This document shows, piece by piece, positions 11,670 to 26,600 of a stretch of 64,000 nt of DNA; position 1 is the stretch's first letter; every line of letters starts with the position of its first letter. The stretch is from contig CM046303.1 in NCBI GenBank assembly GCA_025267735.1, positions 29,364,380 through 29,428,379 of the forward strand. The letters run 5' to 3'. The notes beneath the pieces are model-generated. The model was not told where the DNA came from. It did no database searches and saw only the letters and a list, made by a program, of their open reading frames with translations. Position numbers and translations under genes: made by a program. Origin of the DNA: Mactra quadrangularis. Taxonomy: Eukaryota; Mollusca; Bivalvia; Venerida; Mactridae.

Positions 11670-14600
11670 CTGTAAGAGAAAATAAAATTTCATTGATCCA
11701 TTTGAACCTTTTGGATAGTTTGACTTCATATCCAGATGTCATTACTGTCAAGTAATGGTTATTCCAGAACTTAGTAAAGGGCGGGGGTGGCAGAAAAATG
11801 AGCATTAACATAAGAGGTTTGATGTTTTAGAGTAACTATATCTGTGCAGGGAGGAGGAAAATAAGAAACTGGGGCAGGTAGGGTGTGATTCCTGTACGAC
11901 ACCTATATATCTTCTTGGAGTTCTGTCATGAAATACTTTCAAGAGCCATTCTCCTGGCTACCTCTTTATCAAGTTCATGTAGGGCAGTTTTCAGCAACTA
12001 GAGAAAATACCACTTTTTAGTTTTTATTTTCCAATAATCGCAATAATAAAGCAAACATTTTTTTAATAATAAAAATTAAACCCTTAATTATCCCACTTTT
12101 CCTTATTTCACCACCAAAAGGAAACCACAAAATATAACTACATACACAGAGATTCATTTCACATAAATTTTAATATTTTAGACAGACATGAACCCAATAC
12201 TGACAATTATCTAAGAATATTTCATACATTAACAAGAGCAGTTCACTGACAGTGAGTTCAGATATTCAGGGTTCCCTAGTACACAAAATCAACAGTGAAA
12301 TGCAATATAATTCAGTTGAGTAAAATTTGAAGTGCATACTTGCATTGCTTGCAGAGATAGAAGTAAAATCAATTTGCAAGCATAACTTCTTATTAGGAAC
12401 TTTACAGTATAAAATGGCCACTTAAAATTCTGTCAAAATAATGCAAAACTTAGATGGTTAGTCCCACTACTCTCCAAAATTGTTGAGCTAAAAACTGATT
12501 ACCTCAATACTTGTCCATAATCATAATTGTTCAATCCCAGAAATCTTTGAACTCTATCCATAACTTCTACCGGTTGATCTTTTAAAATATCACCATCAAT
12601 TATATAGATCTGAAATAAACATGATATACAGAGAATAATTGTGAATTTTGGAGGAGTAAAATCAATTTTTATTTCAGTGTGAGCTCAGAAAGCATATTTT
12701 AAGTGTGACATAGTCACATGTGTAAATGCTATTTTCTGAGCCCAGAATCTTATTACAAAATTTGGGACTGTATTGGCTTCTCATGAGCAAATGATAATAA
12801 TTTCTGTTGACCAGAGGCACCATGTAATATAGGCTCTAACCATATAGTCCATTAGAAATGCAAAATAATCTTCCGTAAAAAACAAAGAATGCTTTCTTAA
12901 ATTCTTCTAAATTTGGAAAGTTATAATGTAGAATTTTCATTGAAAGGTATAACCTGATACAACTAGTAATAAAGCCCAATACCTCCATATGAAATCTTGT
13001 ATACAGCTTTTACCAAGAATCCTGAAAGAATTCTCAGTCAGTATTGCAGAGATTTCTTCTTTAAGCTTGGGTATCCTCCAATAAAAGACAACAAATTTGA
13101 AAACAGATTATAATGAACTATCCAAAAAAACTCAAACTCACATTAGAACTGGGCAATTATAAAGGTTTTTGGGATCCTAGGGAAACCGAGGACATGTTAG
13201 TGTCTAACCCTGCTTAACTCCATGTCTGCCCATCAGCTACTCATATAAAAAACATACAAACATGAATAAAATCCTACAAACCTGCCTAGAACTGAAGTAA
13301 TCTAACCAGTTTTCTAAATGATAACTATATATACCAGGATTTAAACATCTATCACGTAATGATTTAACTTGTCTAGGTGCTGTGTCTAGTGCTGTTATAA
13401 CATCATAGAAAGTATAATTTAATGCTACTGGATCTTCATGTGCTTTCATATGCTGAAATATATTATATTATAATACCTCACTGTTTTCACTTGATTACTA
13501 TATAGCCTAATGTAATGTCACCGGGTGACAATCCATAGTGTTACCCTCTTAAAATCACCATTGACCCGCTTGACATCACCTATCGGGAGATTACTGAGTT
13601 GGAGTTTGCTAATAAAGAGACATGAATATTTAGCCATTCAATTTGAGTTATCTCCCTAGCACAGATGCTTGCTTTATACTAAACAACAAACCTAACCGTG
13701 TAAAAATGTCTTCAAGTTCAGAAGCAAATAAAACAGATAAAACAAGTAAATCTGTGAGCTAATGCTCACTAGTGATACCCCCGCAAAAATCTAAAAATAT
13801 GTGACAAACAGGAAGTAGATGAGCAAGAAGCATGAAATCGCTTTACACCACATGGGACTATGGGATGAAGCAATATGCAAAGTATTAGGCTGCTGCATGT
13901 TATAGTTGCTGAGAAAACTGCGACGGAAATTTTGTAACGGACGGACGGACAAGGGTAAAACAGTATACCCCCCTCTTCTTTGAAGCGGGGGTATAATTAA
14001 ACCATTTGTGCCTATTTTGTTGTTTGGTATAATAAAATAAATATCACATCCTACAGAGGGTGATAGAATGTAATGTTCACCCTTGACAAGTAATGTCAAC
14101 ATCCCTTAAAGCCTGGGTTGACATTACTTGTCTAGGGTGCACATTCTGCTCTATCAACCTCTGTAGGGTGTGATATTTATACAATGGAAAATATAAAACA
14201 AATGCCTCAACATATTATTTTTCTTACTTTAATATTTTGGAGTATAAGGTATGAAGCTGTATATAATTATATAATATTTATCAAAGTAAAAACCAGTCTT
14301 CATGACAAACATTCATTAGCACTGAACATTTGGTTCAGCAAAATGGAACTATTTTAGTGACCAGAATGAAAGTATACTGGACTGAAAAAAATGTAGTAAT
14401 TTGTTAAAATATGCTGTACGCATTTTGATGATTTAGCATAATATAACTTAAAATCAAATAAACATTGTTCATGACTGAGGAAAATATATCTTCAATAAAC
14501 AATTTTTTAATTCATAACTGAAAATTTTCATTATAATATAAAATTATATAATTTTTATGGAATTAGAAAAATGGTGACCATATAACAAGTTGGTGATAAT

Positions 14601-17600
14601 CCAACCACTCACATCCTAGAAGTCACTAGACTAATGACAGTTTTGGTGGACTTGCTTCACAGTCGACTGGCTAAATCTTGAAATGTGGTTACAAGTATTT
14701 GTTTGATGGTATATATCATCCCAAATTTCCTTAATTATGACAAATGTAAACTTAAGTCAGCTTCCATATTATACATGTTCAGTGCACTTCAAATTAATGG
14801 TCTGTTGTGCCTGCATCCCTTTGGGTCTTATTTTACATCCATTTTTAAACCCAATCCCTTTAAAAAATTAATAAATCTTACCTGATACCAAGAGTACGCT
14901 CTTTTAGCAGGACTAATTAATATACAAATTATTTTAACATTAGGTAATAAGGCGTGCACTCTTCTAGGTACTTTGGAACCATCAAAATATCCAGCACTCT
15001 TCTCAAATAACATCTCTACACTGGCATTGTTTAACTTGGGAAAATAATCTAAATACCTAAAAAAATAGTAACATCAGCATTACAATAGATGAAATTACAC
15101 ATACAGTACGCACCAAAAGTTTAGAGACATTTTCACTTTGTAGGCCTAATGAATAGCTTTTATCTAAAATTTGATGACTTGTTTATTTTGAAATGCTTTT
15201 TTAGTTTTGCTTTATTATTTGGTTATCATTATAATAATAACTGAGACTACAAAAAATAGCATAAAAGCCTTTTCATGGAAATTCATTACAATAAACATGG
15301 TTGTGGAGAATTTAGGATGTCATATGCTGAATGATGAAAATGTGATGCATTCATGAAATTAGTTTTCATTTTATCACAAACCATACTTAAATATATTAAA
15401 AATAATGATTCCAAACTTTTGATGGGTACTGTATATTTTTTAATAAACTGGTATCAACTGCATGTCAACACAAGTAAGGTTATTTTTAAGGCATCCAGCG
15501 CACCTAACCTAACTTTCCTGAACCCTTGTCTATAACCAGTACTAACCTACCCTTCCACAAGGCAGGAAACTTCTTGATATATACCTTATTAAAGGAGGAA
15601 AATTGATATTATTGTCAAATTTTCATGGAAGGGATTAACCTATCCTTCAATTCAAACAAGTACTCATTACGGGACTACACATATACAATTCTCAAGGCAG
15701 GACACAGATCATAGGAGATCAATGTAATCTTTGATCTTTATCACAAAATTTAATCAAAAAGCAAAAAATAAGTTTAATGACAAAATGTGTTTGTAACCAT
15801 GCAAATCTGAATGAGATTAAAAAACTTTTCGTACACAAGCAAGACATTCTTTTGTTTCACAGTACTTCAAAGAAGAAAATCAACATCATTGTTTTAATTT
15901 CATATAAGGGTATAACACCATAGCAACACATTGTATAGATCATATCCCAGCAGTCAGTCAACCAACTCACCACGCAATTAATAGACACATACTTCTGTCA
16001 GTGACTAACAACAGTCCTACATGAGTTAGAATCAGTGGTAGGTGGGAGAATGGCTGTAGAAATTATTTCATGACCAAACTTCACAAATGTATGCCTGATT
16101 CGGAATTAAACCCATGACCCTTTGATCAGTAGATTTGAGTGCTACAGACTGCGCTAAATGGACAGCTAAAGATAAAATATAACACATCAATATTATACGT
16201 ACCAATCAATACCATTAAAATAATTATTTCCATTAAAGAACTGTAACTCTTCAAATGATTGTTTATTGTTCAAATTACTTGTAACTAATGGATGCATGGA
16301 TAAAAATGTATGTAATGCTGTGGTACCTGAAAAATAGTTTATATAAATCATAAAACAGGAGCAGTTCATTAAAAGCATGCTTGATTATTTGGCGCTTGAG
16401 TGACAAAGCAATTTTCTATATGCAAGTTCATCAAAATGAATGCAATTTATTGTTATCATAGCTCATTTAGGATAACATGAGACATTTTTTACATAGAATA
16501 TTGTTTAGATATGTCACAAGTTATCCTTAATGACCAATACATAGACGTTAGTAAGGTTTCAAGTGAATCCTTGAAGTTGATTCAAAGAAATGAATAATAC
16601 CTAGCACCTACAAACCTAAAATGTTAAATTGATGTTAATACTTTTTTCTGTGTTTTAAATGGTACCAAATGTAATAAACCCACAAAGGTCTGTGTGATTG
16701 TACCTTTAAATTGTCTCACAGACATTCAAGCTCCACGAAAACAAGGCAGTTTTTAAGAATTCTAGCCTGAAGGTGTACAGTACAAACGTAATATGCTTCT
16801 GTTACTCCCTTATCCTTCAATTCTAACATTAACCTGACAATGTGGAGTGTCCTCTAAATTCCCTCACAGTATCCATTTAACACTTTAATGGGGTGAAGCA
16901 ATCGTAAGTAAATTTCTTGCTTAAAGTAGTAGTGGGATTCAATCCTAGGATCTATTACTTCTTAACCTGTGTTCTATCATCTGACCTAAGCTAGAAATGT
17001 CTAAAAAGAACACTCCTTGTTAAGATTTAAACTCCAGACAATGGTGCTGGAATTGGTAGTATATTATTATTATATATCATATGCTTTCCAGGGGAATACC
17101 AGGATTTATTGGTGAAATAAAAATCGAAATTCCACTGTTTTGAAACAATGAAAATAAATTTGTTTAAAAATTGTTCACTGTTTATGTGCGCCGTTCTGAT
17201 GACTCATCATACTGACACTTTTAAAAAGTCAGTTTGAAGCATATAAAATAAACAGAAAATTTCTTTATTTTGGAGTAAGATCTACTCATTTCACTCGTGA
17301 GCTAATGATATTATATTTTCACTCTATACTGGCTATGCCACTCGTGAAAATATTGCACCCTTAGCTCACTCGTGAAACAAAAATCGATCTTTCACCAAAA
17401 TAAACAAATATCATCTATACATCATTCTTTTTAATGTATTATTCACAATTAAACATACCAGTTTTCTGTGGTCCTATCACCAGTAATTTTGGCCATTTAT
17501 CACATGTCTTGTTAGGTGACCATATTTCCATATGTTTATCATGATCACATGGATTCTAAAATATAACAAAGCAAAGTATATAGTTTTACATCCTATTTTT

Positions 17601-20600
17601 GAAACTATGAACAGAACATACAAATGTTTATATTTAGCTTTCAGTAATGAGAAATTTCTCTCACTGCATAAAATTACTGATGTCATGTTTAATAAAGCCA
17701 GTAATAACCATATTAATAGACAGTAGTATCAACAATGAATACAAGGGATATTTTATATCCTTTTTTCCATCATCCTCTACATACATTGTTAATTAACAAG
17801 AGCAGTCCACGGACAGTGGCTCAACAATTCGGGGTATTCGTGTAAACAACGGCAATTATGGTTTGCAAACCAAGATATAATGTTGCACCAAAAAACTTTA
17901 CCAAGAAATTTCTAAGTATAAAAGGGCCATAATCCAGTAAAAGTCAATCTAAAGTTATGCAGCTTGGTAGTTGACCTCCAATAGTAATCCCGTAGACATG
18001 TGTAAAGTTTAAAGTGAATCCCTTCAGTAGTTTCAAAAATAAAATGTTGCACCAAAAAACTTAACCAAGAAATTTTATAAGTATAAAAGAGCCATAATCC
18101 AATCAAAAGTCATGATAGAGTTATGCAGCTTGATAGCTGACCTCCAATAGTAATCCCGTAGACATGTGTAAAGTTTCAAGTGAATCCCTTCAGTAGTTTC
18201 AAATATATAAAAATGTTGCACCTAAAAACTTAACCAAGATGTGTTACGCCGACGCCGAGGCCACCGCCGATCCTTTTAGCACTGCTGGCGGACCATAAAA
18301 TGGTCGCAATAGTGATTAATCTAACTATTAAGAACTTGCTTCAAAATCCAGCTAAAATAAATTTGTATAAACTAAATGGATAGCCAATTCAATGTTGAAA
18401 CCTCTGGGCCAAACTGTGTACAGTAATGCCAAGTAAATAAAACACATACCTTCCATAGAGGTTCTTGTTCAGCAGGAAACATATCAAAATACTCTATAGC
18501 ATGTTCCATAGGTGTCTTCTGTTGTAATTTAAGATTGGTCCAACATTGTAGAAACTTTATTACACATTCAAATGTATACAAGGCTAAACGATCATTACCA
18601 TAATTAGATAAATGAGTCATAAATATATTCAACTGAAATAAAGATAATTAACAAAGAATTAGAGTCTCTACATCAAAACTAACACTCCATTGACTGCAAA
18701 GAAAATAGACATTTATCTGGTACAAATATCACTTAAACACCTCTCCTGAAAAAGTAACTTTTTCAGAAATGATTTTTTTATTGTTTACATTATTTATAGC
18801 ATTTCAAAGTGAAATTTAATTGTTTATGGTTTTTTTTGCATTTTGAAGGGAAAGTAGACCAAAGAGAAACTAGAATTTTATCGTTAAGGCTAAAAACATT
18901 ATTTGGATCACAGTCTGTTTATGATGAAGTTATAAAAAAAAATCCTCCAAATTACATAGTTATAAGCTATAAAACATATACTTACTGGGTTATATAAGAA
19001 ATCTTGGAAGAGTTCTCCCCCATGGATACTCTTCTCTAATCTACCAGGTCCTCCAGGATATTTATTATAAAATAAATTATGTGTAAATAATCCACATGTC
19101 TGCCTTGGTAATACCTAGGTAATAAAAAATATGAAAAAATGAGCTTGTAAAACACTCATACAGGTTTCAACATTTCTTGTAAAAGATATTATCAACACTC
19201 ATACAGGTTTCAACATTTCTTGTAAAAGATATTATCAACACTCATACAGGTTTCAACATTTCTTGTAAAAGATATTATCAACAATCATACAGGTTTCAAC
19301 ATTTCTTGTAAAAGATATTATCAACACGCATACAGGTTTCAACATTTCTTGTAAAAGATATTATCAACACTCATACAGGTTTCAACATTTCTTGTAAAAG
19401 ATATTATCAACACTCATACAGGTTTCAACATTTCTTGTAAAAGATATCAACAATCATACAGGTTTCAACATTTACTGTTTGTACCTGGGATCCTGTAGGA
19501 ATCCTTAATCAGTTATTATGAGATAAAAGCTAAAGCAAAGTTAAAGCAAGGGTTTTTGAAGTCTACTATTAGTATCACTATTCAGTCAACTCTTGACATT
19601 AACTTCCCCGATCATCGAGTCACACACTAACTGTTAACATACAGCGCAGATTGCAGCCACAGCTTACAGTGTATGACCCTTACAGGTACCCATTTACACC
19701 TGGGTGAAGTGAAGCAATCGCAGGTAAATTTCCTTAATTAGCAGTGCCCCTAATGGGATTTGAACCTAGGACCTCTCAATCCCTAAGCGCGTGTCCAACC
19801 ACTGGACTACTATTCCTCCATCACATTAGAGATTCTTCCAATAAAAGACGACAACAAAAATGAATACAGACTTGCAGTAAAAAAGAGTTATAAACAATTT
19901 ATGGAGACTTAAATTCACATACGAAAAGGGCTAATTTTCAGAGATTCTGTAGCAAATAGTGCAGTTAGCCACTTGAAAAGAAAAGGGCGAGAACTGGTTA
20001 AAAGCTTTTCAGGAACATTGAGTATGATAACTGGCATATGACAGAAATTAACTACAAAGAGGAGTACAGTGCCTGTTAATCACTATACATGTGTATTTTA
20101 CCAGAATATTCAAATCTTGTTGTAAAAATCGTGAGTAAAAAAAGAGTGGGCATGGCCAAGTGGTTATAAAGGTGATACATAAGCCAGATCCACATTACTT
20201 TGGGACTTTAAAAATTGCCAATAACCACATGATTTTGCGATAGCAAAGGTGATCTTTATAGCAGAAACTTTACTGTATATTAACACAATTGTTACTAAAT
20301 ACATTGTATTACTATTAAACAATTTTTTGACCTTTCGCAAGCATAAAAGAAAGTCATGTGACAAATTATTTCTTTTTTAAGCAAGAACTTCACTGTATAA
20401 TAACGAGGGGTTACTGCCAGAACATGCTATATACCATTTTTTCCAAATTTCACTTTTTTACATTTTCTGAAAGTGCATTTCAATCCGCATATTTTGCACT
20501 AATTCACAAGATCATATCTTAATTACAACTAATATTATGTAATAAAAACCAAACCAGCTATCTTTCTAACCTTGTAATACCTATATGCCAAATCAGACTA

Positions 20601-23600
20601 TATGTACATAGCTGGTAACTTTTAACATTGAAACAACAATCAATGGAACCAGAACATTCTATAACAAGATAGCTCATTTTGGCATGAAGGGTATTAATAT
20701 CAAATAATACTTTTGAAAATGCCAAAACGTGCTATCATCAGATAGGCGGTTTTGTTTGGCAGAATAGAACATATTTTTGAAACATTTGTTAATGCTAAAA
20801 CAAGCTATATTGATATAGCTGCCACACTTATACTCTATAGCAGTAATTTAATCAGCTAAAACCATCTACATTGGGATAGAGCTTTTTGGCAGAAACACAT
20901 CTTTAACTTAATGTTATGTTTTGGTGCTCTAAACCAGTTATGTTAAAAAATGTCAGTTTGACCTAGCGGTCAGTTTGCTTTGTTTTGATAAATAGGGAGT
21001 GATAAGAAGCTATTATAAATAACAATAATGTTTAATTGTAAACAAAATGTTTTCCAGGCATTAAACATTATTATACTGATTATGCTATAATTTTGGGAAG
21101 GACTTTACAAAATGATTTTGGTTTAAAAAACTCAATGAAGCTGTTAAATATTAACAACAAAAGTTGTGTAGGGTTAATAATAATTTCATTTTTCATTTTT
21201 TAAGATTTCTTAGTTTTCGTATACATAGATGTTTTTTTTGTAAATGTATAATAGGACTCCTCATGGCATGAACTTATTAGATTTTATATCTTTCAAATTA
21301 AACAAAATCCAAATAATAATGTTTTTTGTATATACTCGTAAACAAGAAAAGTTAAGTTTTTATCTGGGATTTTACTTTAAACAACTAGTCAATTTTGTAA
21401 CTAATGAGGCCTAATAACTTAATTTCTGTTGGATAATAGCACCCATACTATTTGTATTTTAGATGAATTAAGAATGAAATGATTGGTCTTAAACTAATCA
21501 CAGAAATACATGAAAATTAACCTGCTGTCCAAAGTCACCAGATCATTAAAATTGTTTAATACCGTATAGAGAAATGACGAATAAGCAAACAACACCAGAT
21601 AATGTCCTGGAAGCTACTTCACTGATGATTAGAAGCATTAACATATAAATCACTTTACGCATTACTGAATGGAAACATGTACCCACAGATTGATGTAACG
21701 AAATAAAATTCATAACATACTGTACATCAACACAAAAAGGCAAATATTTAATAAAAGAAACGAACATAATGGTAAGCACATAAATCTCTGGTAACAAAAT
21801 GGGTTGACAGACAATGCTTGGATGACATATCTAAATCAGATAGTCAGATGATGAAGATATCGCACTCAAAGAGAACATTTGTTCACCAAATACTGGAGAT
21901 TTATTAAGCTTAATTAGCCATATATATCATAAATGGAAATAGCAACAAGCTAAAGACAATAAAATACAAAAATAAGAAAAAATGTAAGCTACAAATTATC
22001 TCAAAGACATTTTTAAAATAAATGTAACTGTGTACAGTTTGAGTATGGAAATGGCAAGTTGTTTTATGAGGTCATATATAGATGGGAAATGGTCTCTAAC
22101 GTAAATAGTGATCAAAAATGATTCTCCAGTCACTATAGGTGGGATTAATGTTTTTTATTCAGATAACTGTGGCGGATGACATAGGAATAAAAACATATGT
22201 TAACCACACCAAGCTCTCTTTTGTATATCCTTTTAAACGCATATTTTTTTATATAGGAATTTCAATTATAATATCCCAATTATATGAAAGTATTTATACA
22301 GACATTATAGAGGTACATTTTGTGAACATTATAATTATCAACAAATATCGTTTCACCCCAGCTTCATTTTGTGTTACAAATAGTTTGGTAAAAAGTCATA
22401 CTATCCCTTTAAAGTATGTCATGTTTCATTTCAGTAAGATTCTGTTAAAGTTTAGAAACTAGCTTCACGAGAAGCTGTATTCAAAATGATTTCACAATGT
22501 TACCTGGTGCTTGCTTCTTAAGGTAAAAAGCATTTGATGAAGATATTCTCTTGGTCAAATCAAATACAAATAAAAACTAGTCAACACTGACAAATGCTAA
22601 ACAAGTTACTAAGTTTTCTGCTGAACTTTAGATTTTGACAGAAAGGACCTTTGCAAAGAAATAACCAGCTAAATATTTAGTATAATGACAAAATGTACAT
22701 TTACCTTCAAACAGTGTTAAAAAGCTAGTTTGCTGGTGTTAAAAAACTTTAAAATTTTAAGAAATTTACATATTGAGACTTGAAAAACCTTATCAATAGC
22801 TCTATGAGTCACAATATCTCGTACATGTATTAGGTTTTGAGAATTGACTGTCTAAGTATTTGGGTATTTGACTGGATGTGCCTTACAAGAATGCAATATA
22901 GCACTATTTAGAATCTTTTTGACACTAATCTGTTGTTTAAATACACCTCATTGTTGAGCCATAAGCAGCTATAAGCTTGTGTAATGTTCTGGTCCTGTTT
23001 ATTTGCTATATTCTACATTAAATATCTCTGCCAAAACAACCTATCAATATATAGAATGTTTTGGCACAATTCATGCCATTCCAATATACTTTTTAATGCA
23101 TGCTATCTTTTTATAGCATGTTTTGGTACAATAAGTTTTAAACAGAAATTAAAAATTTCATTCAACCAAAACCAGCTATGCGATTATAGCATGTTTTGGC
23201 ATGAATGTATTACATATTTAGGTGCCTATTTTCAGAGCCAGAACAATTTTAGCTATTTGTGACTATGGTAATAAAGATAATGCTAAAAAACATATATCAT
23301 ATTGTCAATGACATAAATATGAATAACTCCACTGCGTTAAATTTTCAAAATATCATTTTTTTATCATTTGAAACAGAAAAATGTTCCTCCTGAAAAATTT
23401 CAAAATATGGACATAGCAGGTTCTGGCAATAACCCCTCGATAATATCTTACCATTATTCCTCTATGTGAGAAACCTCTTCTACCCCAACTAGGATGTAAC
23501 CTAGGATACTCTTCACTACTTGTTACACGTATATCCCAGATAGCTTTCCAGGCTGTATATAAAGGTTCATGTACAGGAAATACACCTGAGTGATGAGGAG

Positions 23601-26600
23601 CTACAGCATATTGATGTAATACTGGAATCTTATTATCCTGAAACGAGATTATCACCAGATTTTCATTATATCCATACATACAACACATTGCAGTCTTTGT
23701 CTTATATTTTTATGTAGTTGTTGTGGACCGACTAACAAACATTTGTCACAGAAAGAGAAAAATTTACAGCCATGCTCTCCAAACAGCTACTCAGTCGCTT
23801 ACATATACTTCTCAGGTAAGCACCGTGATATACTCTCCCACAAACTGGAAATTTGCACTGAATTTCAGGATCTCAGAACATTCAATAAGCTATTATTTAT
23901 TACAAGCATTTCTCAATACTGACCAACTTATTAAATCGTGGGACCATGTTAAGAGCCTAATGTCACAGGCAGGGACCAGGAAATTCGCCGAAGTCAATCG
24001 GTCCAAAGCCGTCCGAGTACCGGATACGGGTTTTAACGTGTACCGTACGGACCCGACCGTTTACTGTACTTTATTCACGACCATGTTAGTATTTATTTTT
24101 TGCTCCCTTTTATTAGGAATGCATACGATACATTGGCATTGTTTGTTTAAATTTTTACAAAACTTAACTTCTATCTAGCATAAAAACGTGTTTTCCGAAA
24201 TTACTCCCCGCAATCGTCGTTCAGTTCAATAAACAGAACTTGAAAAAGGCTGTTTCATCTAGTTCTAATGTTGTTGGAAAACTCCGTCATAATGTGGACT
24301 ATTATTTTAACTGCGCATGCGCAAAAAAAGGTCCAAAGTAAATGTCTCGCATTTTTAAGCATCGTTTGCAAACGTAAAATAATGATAAGCTTTTTTAATT
24401 ACACATGTAGATTAAAACGTTTCTCATACGAAGTGACGATTTAGCGTGGGTCTCGAAAATGTATGACATCTCATCACAATGGTTCAAGCGGTTTCGTTTA
24501 ACACAAAAGATTATCAAATCGTGCCAAGTACACCTATTAATAGATAAATTAATGACAAAACTGTTCGTTTTGAAAATTATTTTCGTTGAATTTGGAATTT
24601 AGACCAGTTCATTGTTATTGTTATGATGTCTATAAATAGTAACAAGGAGCTGATAAAGACTACAGGTAACCGTTTGCTGGTTGGCAAGAAATGATAGCGA
24701 GTAAATACAATGAAAACACAGTAAATTTAAAATTGCAATTACTAAGTCATTTGTCATCAAACAATTAAGTATTTTATATTACTAGAAAGGTCTTGAAATT
24801 CATATTTTGAATATTTAAAAATTATTTGTCAAAAAAGAATTGTTTTTTATAAGCGAGTGTTTAAACCTAGTGCTTCAAACCGGCAAGAAGATAGACAAAT
24901 GATAGTTCAAATGACAGGATTAAATCACCTCGTATATTTTTTTTAAATCAAAATTTTGGCAATTTTCTTATATTTTAAAAATATGAATTTCAAAAGCTTT
25001 CTATCAATATAAATATCATAAAAATCGGCCAACAAATAAAAAAGTTATCTTGATTTAAAAATTCTGCTGCAATCAAATGTATGTAAACTTTGGTTTCTTT
25101 CTGTCAACCAGTAAATCGGCCAAAATATAGGTAGCAGGTGCTTGTGACGTTATCCGTAAACTGGTCCTTTATCATTTGTTCATCAAAGAAGAGAGAAGTG
25201 AGGTTGAATTTTGATCATCAACAACTGTACCTTCGATTTATAAGAATTTGCGTAGATACATGTCCTAAGATAATTTCTTATTATTCACACCTCAATTTAA
25301 GACGTAAAAATAAATCAGAGACATAGATCTAATTCCCTGAATAAATCAAGAATCAAGTCAAACAAATTAAAGATTAAACAAATACATCAATCAGGAATTG
25401 ACAACAAAAGCAATTAAATTGTTTTCTTTAATTATTCATAAAACATTCTTTACAAAACATTATTGTTTTTAACAAGTTTACAGGTTTCAAACAGACCGAT
25501 TGAAAAACGTAATCGGTTCAATGGACACGATTAAGTAAGAACATATTCTTCTGCTGTTCTTCAAATTAATCGAGTGCAAATCAAGCATACCTTGCTGTGC
25601 TCGATCTTAAAAAAATATCACTGCGTCAACCCCCAATGATACATGTAACCATGGATACATATACAGGGTCCTTGATATAACCTATGGACAATTAATCAGG
25701 ATATTACTGCAATAAACAAGTGGGTTTATTCAACTGATCGATGTATGACAACACTTTATCAATACGTTTTCTTGAAAATTAAAGGTTTGAGGTCAAATTT
25801 TGCGAGTTTTTCCCGGACCGATTTTTTACGGATTTTGAAATCTCAATCGGTCCAAAATGAAAAAATCGGTCCGAAAACCGAAAAACCGGCGATTTCCTGG
25901 TCCCTGGTCACAGGGAGAGAATATTAGGCAGCCTGACTAGGATTTGAATCCAGGACCCCTTACTTACAGGGCCAGTGATCTCCCATTTAAGCTATCAGAC
26001 CACTTACATATCTTCTACTCCAGAATGTGAACAGGTGAGTACTGTGACACATCTAATACAAAAATAAAGCAATCAGAAAGTACAATTATATAACATAGTC
26101 CCCTCCCAACTACCAATAACCTGAGTATAAAAGTTTCATACTGCAATCAAATCAATCAATCAAATTTAGGTTTATTTGTCATCTGCTGCCCGTATTCCAG
26201 GAACTGGGGTAGACAGCAGGCAGCTAGATCTTCTGACATCAGTTCTCCATGAAACCCAGTTTAGAAGATCACTGTAATGCACATTGTATGTTTTCAAATA
26301 AGCCATCAAGCAATCTGACCAACACTTGATGCACCCTGAGAGCATATTTCTCACACAAACCACTCTGTGAGCAGTGTAGATAATACAATTTTAATAGATG
26401 TTACATGGAATATTTACAAGATTGTGGTAGAAAGCTAACTTGCTACAAGTAAAAACAAAATCTCACCTGAGCAAACTGATAGTTTAGTATCATATTTTTT
26501 CTTAACTCATCTTCTGTAAATTTATGAGGTTGCTCATGTCTCCACATATGTGGGAACCAGTAAAAATGATCCTTGTATTCTATAATAAAATATAGTAACA

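Noticed and set aside
16195..16203. Donor TAC|GTATAA at the end of NDST exon 8
   Set aside because: It would shift the frame and break the conserved DWY-DYFP joint; the donor 5 nt earlier fits phase and homology.
19151..19471. Regular repeats that could suggest a CRISPR array
   Set aside because: The whole 43-bp unit repeats with no variable spacers, in an intron of an animal gene; it is a minisatellite.
22139..22462. 107-codon plus frame
   Set aside because: Composition is that of AT-rich noncoding DNA (Ile, Phe, Tyr, Asn rich) and it lies inside a non-autonomous element with no domain signature.
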